A DNA stretch of 8,511 bases from Chloroflexota bacterium (GTDB lineage Bacteria; Chloroflexota; Dehalococcoidia; Lucifugimonadales; Lucifugimonadaceae): assembly GCA_030831265.1 (NCBI GenBank), contig JAURLM010000249.1:1-8511 (forward strand). Direction: 5' to 3'. Within the stretch, counting starts at the first letter, position 1; the number at the start of each line of letters is the position of its first letter. A program made the position numbers and the translations under genes. The notes beneath the pieces were generated by a model that was not told the origin of the DNA, made no database searches, and worked only from the letters and a program-made list of their open reading frames with translations. This document shows, piece after piece, positions 7,017 to 8,511 of this stretch.

Positions 7017-7278
7017 TCAGTTTGCGGAGCCACGGAGACGCATTGCGAGGCTTTTGGACATGGCACAGGTAGGGCAGGAGTCGATGAAGCCTCTCTCTGC
7101 AAAGCCTGCTGCGATTTTTTTCTGAGCGTCCTCGCCGAAGTTTTCCTGGGCTGGCCGAGCTGTCCGGTATCGGGTGCGCTCTGTAGCAGATCTCCGTAGG
7201 GGTGCTGCTTGCCGCGTCTGTTGGGTCGCCGCTGCACATTTTCAGCCTGTCGAATAATCCGACCTCAGCAACCCTCAC
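7017..7278 (-). pseudogene. Possible small gene broken by a frameshift, CPTC zinc-ribbon-like end
   Basis: Two adjacent minus-strand frames look protein-like in codon use, with mostly C or G in third positions. The first runs from GTG 7278 (or ATG 7239) to about 7147 and reads M-C-S-G-D-P-T-D-A-A-S-S and onward to D-S-S-A-S-P-G. The second, shifted by one base, runs from about 7146 to the TGA at 7017-7019. It reads E-N-F-G-E-D-A-Q-K-K-I-A-A-G-F-A-E-R-G-F and then I-D-S-C-P-T-C-A-M. The second part has no start codon of its own before C-P-T-C, so it makes sense only if one indel near the GGAAAAC run at about 7144-7150 broke a gene of about 75-90 residues. No family is recognised. This could equally be chance open sequence. 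Confidence 0.25.
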
Positions 7279-7468
7279 AGTAATAGCGCAACCAATCGCA
7301 CAGCATATGTCGGGTTGGTCTTATCGAGCTCGTGAGAATTTCGGGGATAGGGCAGTGTGCTGGCGAGAGAAGCGGGCTCTTCGTGTGCACGTTGTGTACC
7401 GTGGACTTGCATTGTTGCAGGCCTTCTGGCAGCACTTCACATGAGATTGCACCGCAACTTTGCACGAA

Positions 7469-7492
7469 ACATGCGCGTGCTTGAGCGCATGT
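7469..7492. repeat. Perfect 8-base inverted repeat
   Basis: ACATGCGC (7469-7476) and GCGCATGT (7485-7492) are exact reverse complements around an 8-base spacer, GTGCTTGA. No T-run follows, so it is not a standard terminator. Role unknown. Confidence 0.45.
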
Positions 7493-7560
7493 GTAAGCGT
7501 AGTCGAATCAAGAACAAATTAGGTAGGAATCAGGAACGTCGTTCGTGTGATATTCAATAC

Positions 7561-7568
7561 AAAGGAGG
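7561..7568 (+). promoter_or_regulatory. Orphan consensus Shine-Dalgarno, AAAGGAGG
   Basis: This is a perfect ribosome-binding sequence, with a TTG at 7577-7579 eight bases downstream. That frame would be only TTG-AAC-AAA-GGT-TGA (four codons), and it lies inside the left arm of the long hairpin that follows. No substantial reading frame uses it. It may be chance, the remains of a lost gene, or a minimal leader ORF. Confidence 0.25.
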
Positions 7569-7570
7569 AA

Positions 7571-7626
7571 GGGGTTTTGAACAAAGGTTGAACACGTTCG
7601 AAACATGTTCCACCTTTGTTAAGCCC
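7571..7626. repeat. Long imperfect hairpin / inverted repeat with GAAC-GTTC motifs
   Basis: Bases 7580-7598 pair with 7602-7620 at 17 of 19 positions around a 3-base CGA loop. The mismatches are T7589/C7611 and C7595/A7605. After a 2-base bulge the arms extend through GGGTTT (7572-7577) with AAGCCC (7621-7626). The arms carry TGAACA and TGTTC half-sites. There is no T-tract on either side. It lies just upstream of a promoter candidate and 200 bases before the helix-turn-helix gene, so it could be an operator, a structured leader RNA or a mobile-element end. Confidence 0.65.
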
Positions 7627-7632
7627 TTGTTC

Positions 7633-7660
7633 TTGACGAGTTCAGTACGTGTTTCATACT
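7633..7660 (+). promoter_or_regulatory. Promoter candidate upstream of the helix-turn-helix gene
   Basis: TTGACG (7633-7638, 5 of 6) and CATACT (7655-7660, 4 of 6) are 16 bases apart. The predicted start near 7667 would give a leader of about 165 bases to the helix-turn-helix gene. It is close to the long inverted repeat, which a regulator could use. Confidence 0.45.
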
Positions 7661-7831
7661 GTTTCCTGACCTGTATATGAAATGTTTTCCCAGTCGAATG
7701 CGCCAGTCTTGGCCGAATCTTGCAAAGGATTCTGTCGTCGATGTGTGTGTAGGTATGCGTACGATTGAGCGTGGACAGGTCACGATTGCGTACCTGGCTG
7801 GGACATGCGGGACACATGACGAGAGCGTCTG

Positions 7832-8083
7832 GTGAGCACAATGACGACAGGTGGCGGACTAAAAAAGACTGCGAAAATGCTCCAGGTGGAGAAACGCATA
7901 AGGCGTCCCCTGGAGCGCGCTCTTCCTGAAATGGTCAATGAGCACGGCCTAACAGGGGCTGCAAAGCGGCTCAGCGTATCGAAAGCCACGTTAAGCTACT
8001 GGATGCTGAAACTGGGGATCCAGATGCGGCATGTAGCTCTCGCCCCCGGGGAGATCATCGAGGTCAAGCGAACCAGCGACTAG
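7832..8083 (+). CDS. Small helix-turn-helix DNA-binding protein
   Basis: The protein has 83 residues from GTG 7832, or 80 from ATG 7841. GAGAG lies 6 bases before the GTG and GGTGAG 4 bases before the ATG, so the start is undecided. The N-terminal part is basic (K-K-T-A-K, K-R-I-R-R). At about residues 40-63 is a helix-turn-helix: L-T-G-A-A-K-R-L-S-V for the first helix and turn, then S-K-A-T-L-S-Y-W-M-L-K-L-G-I as the recognition helix. The end, V-A-L-A-P-G-E-I-I-E-V-K-R, reads like a short beta segment. The pattern resembles helix-turn-helix proteins of the Fis-type/transposase-like kind. Its target is unknown; the long inverted repeat upstream of its own promoter is an obvious candidate for autoregulation, by inference only. 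Confidence 0.75.
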   Translation: MSTMTTGGGLKKTAKMLQVEKRIRRPLERALPEMVNEHGLTGAAKRLSVSKATLSYWMLKLGIQMRHVALAPGEIIEVKRTSD

Positions 8084-8105
8084 CGAACGTCGCAACTCCC
8101 TTTTT
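8076..8105 (+). terminator. Weak terminator candidate after the helix-turn-helix gene
   Basis: GCGAC (8076-8080) and GTCGC (8089-8093) form a 5-base GC-rich stem around 8 bases that include the TAG stop. Five Ts lie at 8101-8105, seven bases after the stem. The stem is short and the T-run is distant, so this is a tentative call. Confidence 0.3.
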
Positions 8106-8163
8106 GTATTGCAGTGTTACGGTATGACCTGCAACTCTCACCCATATTGTGTACGTACCCGCG

Positions 8164-8192
8164 TTGACCGGTGCTCGGGCAGTGAGTAGCCT
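8164..8192 (+). promoter_or_regulatory. Weak promoter candidate for the lipoprotein gene
   Basis: TTGACC (8164-8169, 5 of 6) is followed after 17 bases by TAGCCT (8187-8192, 3 of 6 to the -10). The -10 is poor. Confidence 0.25.
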
Positions 8193-8268
8193 GTTTAGGT
8201 TGCGATTTCATGTCGCCGACTCTGTGCTCTCCGGAGAACGAGCGGCGGCTCTCGATATGATGACGGTG

Positions 8269-8287
8269 CCGTGCACAGAAAGCACGG
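8269..8287. repeat. 6-base perfect hairpin in the leader of the lipoprotein gene
   Basis: CCGTGC (8269-8274) and GCACGG (8282-8287) pair around a 7-base loop, 13 bases before the GGAGG ribosome site. TTT follows directly, so it could be a weak terminator or a leader structure. Confidence 0.4.
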
Positions 8288-8317
8288 TTTCCGGCAACCT
8301 GGAGGCAATTCGATCAA

Positions 8318-8511
8318 ATGACTAAGCGATCACTGGGCCTGTTTAGCCTGATGGTACTGGCCCTGTTCGTAATTTCAGCCTGCGCACAAGAGCTGCAGCC
8401 CACCGCCACAGCGGTGACATTCAGCCCAACAAAGGCAACTGGCGCAGCTCCGCAGGCCACGGCTTCTTCTGGCGGTAGTTCAGAACCAGCGGCCACCGCT
8501 ACCACTGCTCC
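8318..8511 (+). CDS. Secreted lipoprotein, N-terminal part, runs off the window
   Basis: The frame opens at ATG 8318 and is still open at the last base (64 codons). It begins M-T-K-R, then a hydrophobic core (L-G-L-F-S-L-M-V-L-A-L-F-V) and the lipobox I-S-A-C with Cys22 as the lipid-modified residue: a clear signal peptidase II sequence. After the Cys comes a low-complexity linker rich in Thr, Ala, Pro and Ser (P-T-A-T-A, P-Q-A-T-A-S-S-G-G-S-S). Such linkers commonly tether an extracellular domain, for example a solute-binding protein or cytochrome, and are frequent in Chloroflexota. The functional domain lies outside the window, so nothing more can be said. GGAGG (8301-8305) lies 12 bases before the start, slightly far. 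It is in the same direction as the helix-turn-helix gene, 234 bases downstream of it. Confidence 0.85.
   Translation, partial: MTKRSLGLFSLMVLALFVISACAQELQPTATAVTFSPTKATGAAPQATASSGGSSEPAATATTA

Larger units (their letters stand above)
6781..7560. other. Gene-poor region after DUF2235
   Basis: No convincing intact gene is found on either strand. Open frames here are short and overlapping, with Cys/Trp/Ser-rich translations of the kind seen in non-coding DNA. Visible elements are a weak repeat (ATTTGTCGTTGCGA at 6827-6840 and ATTTGTCGCTGTGA at 6868-6881, 12 of 14 identical), a possible frameshifted small gene (7017-7278, minus) and an 8-base perfect hairpin at 7469-7492. No terminator with a clear T-run follows the DUF2235 stop. 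Confidence 0.5.

Noticed and set aside
7589..7611. LexA/SOS box (CGAAC-N4-GTTCG type) in the GAAC/GTTC-rich hairpin
   Set aside because: The half-sites are spaced by 2 or 3 bases, not 4, and no SOS gene follows; the motifs are explained by the larger hairpin.
7357..7680. 107-residue plus-strand ORF across the hairpins
   Set aside because: Composition is Cys/Arg-rich and irregular, it has no ribosome site, and its frame runs through both arms of the long inverted repeat.

Overview
The window looks like a stretch of bacterial chromosome from an uncultured, moderately GC-rich organism. A marine or free-living member of Chloroflexota (SAR202/Dehalococcoidia-like) is my best guess. That rests on the tail of the MMPL-type protein, the Thr/Ala/Pro-rich lipoprotein linker and the gene mix. 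It is inference from style, not from a marker gene. No rRNA, tRNA, CRISPR array or intact insertion sequence was seen.

Layout, left to right: (1) the C-terminal part of a short-chain dehydrogenase/reductase (1-348, +); (2) a tiny minus-strand protein with a C2H2-type zinc knuckle and one C-terminal membrane helix (374-571); (3) a minus-strand MMPL/RND-type exporter reduced to 176 residues, whose N-terminal end is joined in frame to its C-terminal end (739-1269), with a promoter and direct repeats in front; (4) a 400-base divergent intergenic region; (5) a large molybdopterin formate dehydrogenase alpha subunit (1669-4512, +); (6) a DedA-family membrane protein on the minus strand, convergent with it (4524-5207); (7) a 394-base divergent intergenic region; (8) a DUF2235 alpha/beta hydrolase (5602-6780, +); (9) about 1 kb with no convincing intact gene but with a possible frameshifted small gene, two hairpins and a promoter; (10) a small helix-turn-helix protein (7832-8083, +); (11) the start of a secreted lipoprotein (8318 to the window end, +).

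The most important reading is at 2773-2775. An in-frame TGA splits the formate dehydrogenase into two apparent ORFs, but it lies exactly where the catalytic selenocysteine sits in FdhF-type enzymes (C-S-R-T-U-H-A-P-T-V-A-G). It is followed at the canonical distance by a stem-loop with a GGTCT apical loop, very like the E. coli fdhF SECIS. I therefore annotate one 947-residue selenoprotein, which implies that the organism has a selenocysteine insertion system elsewhere in its genome.

The genes do not form one pathway. The strands alternate (+, -, -, +, -, +, +, +) and most genes seem to be transcribed singly. The formate dehydrogenase has no partner subunit or maturation gene within the window. 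The truncated exporter, the possible frameshifted gene and the gene-poor kilobase suggest local erosion or rearrangement.
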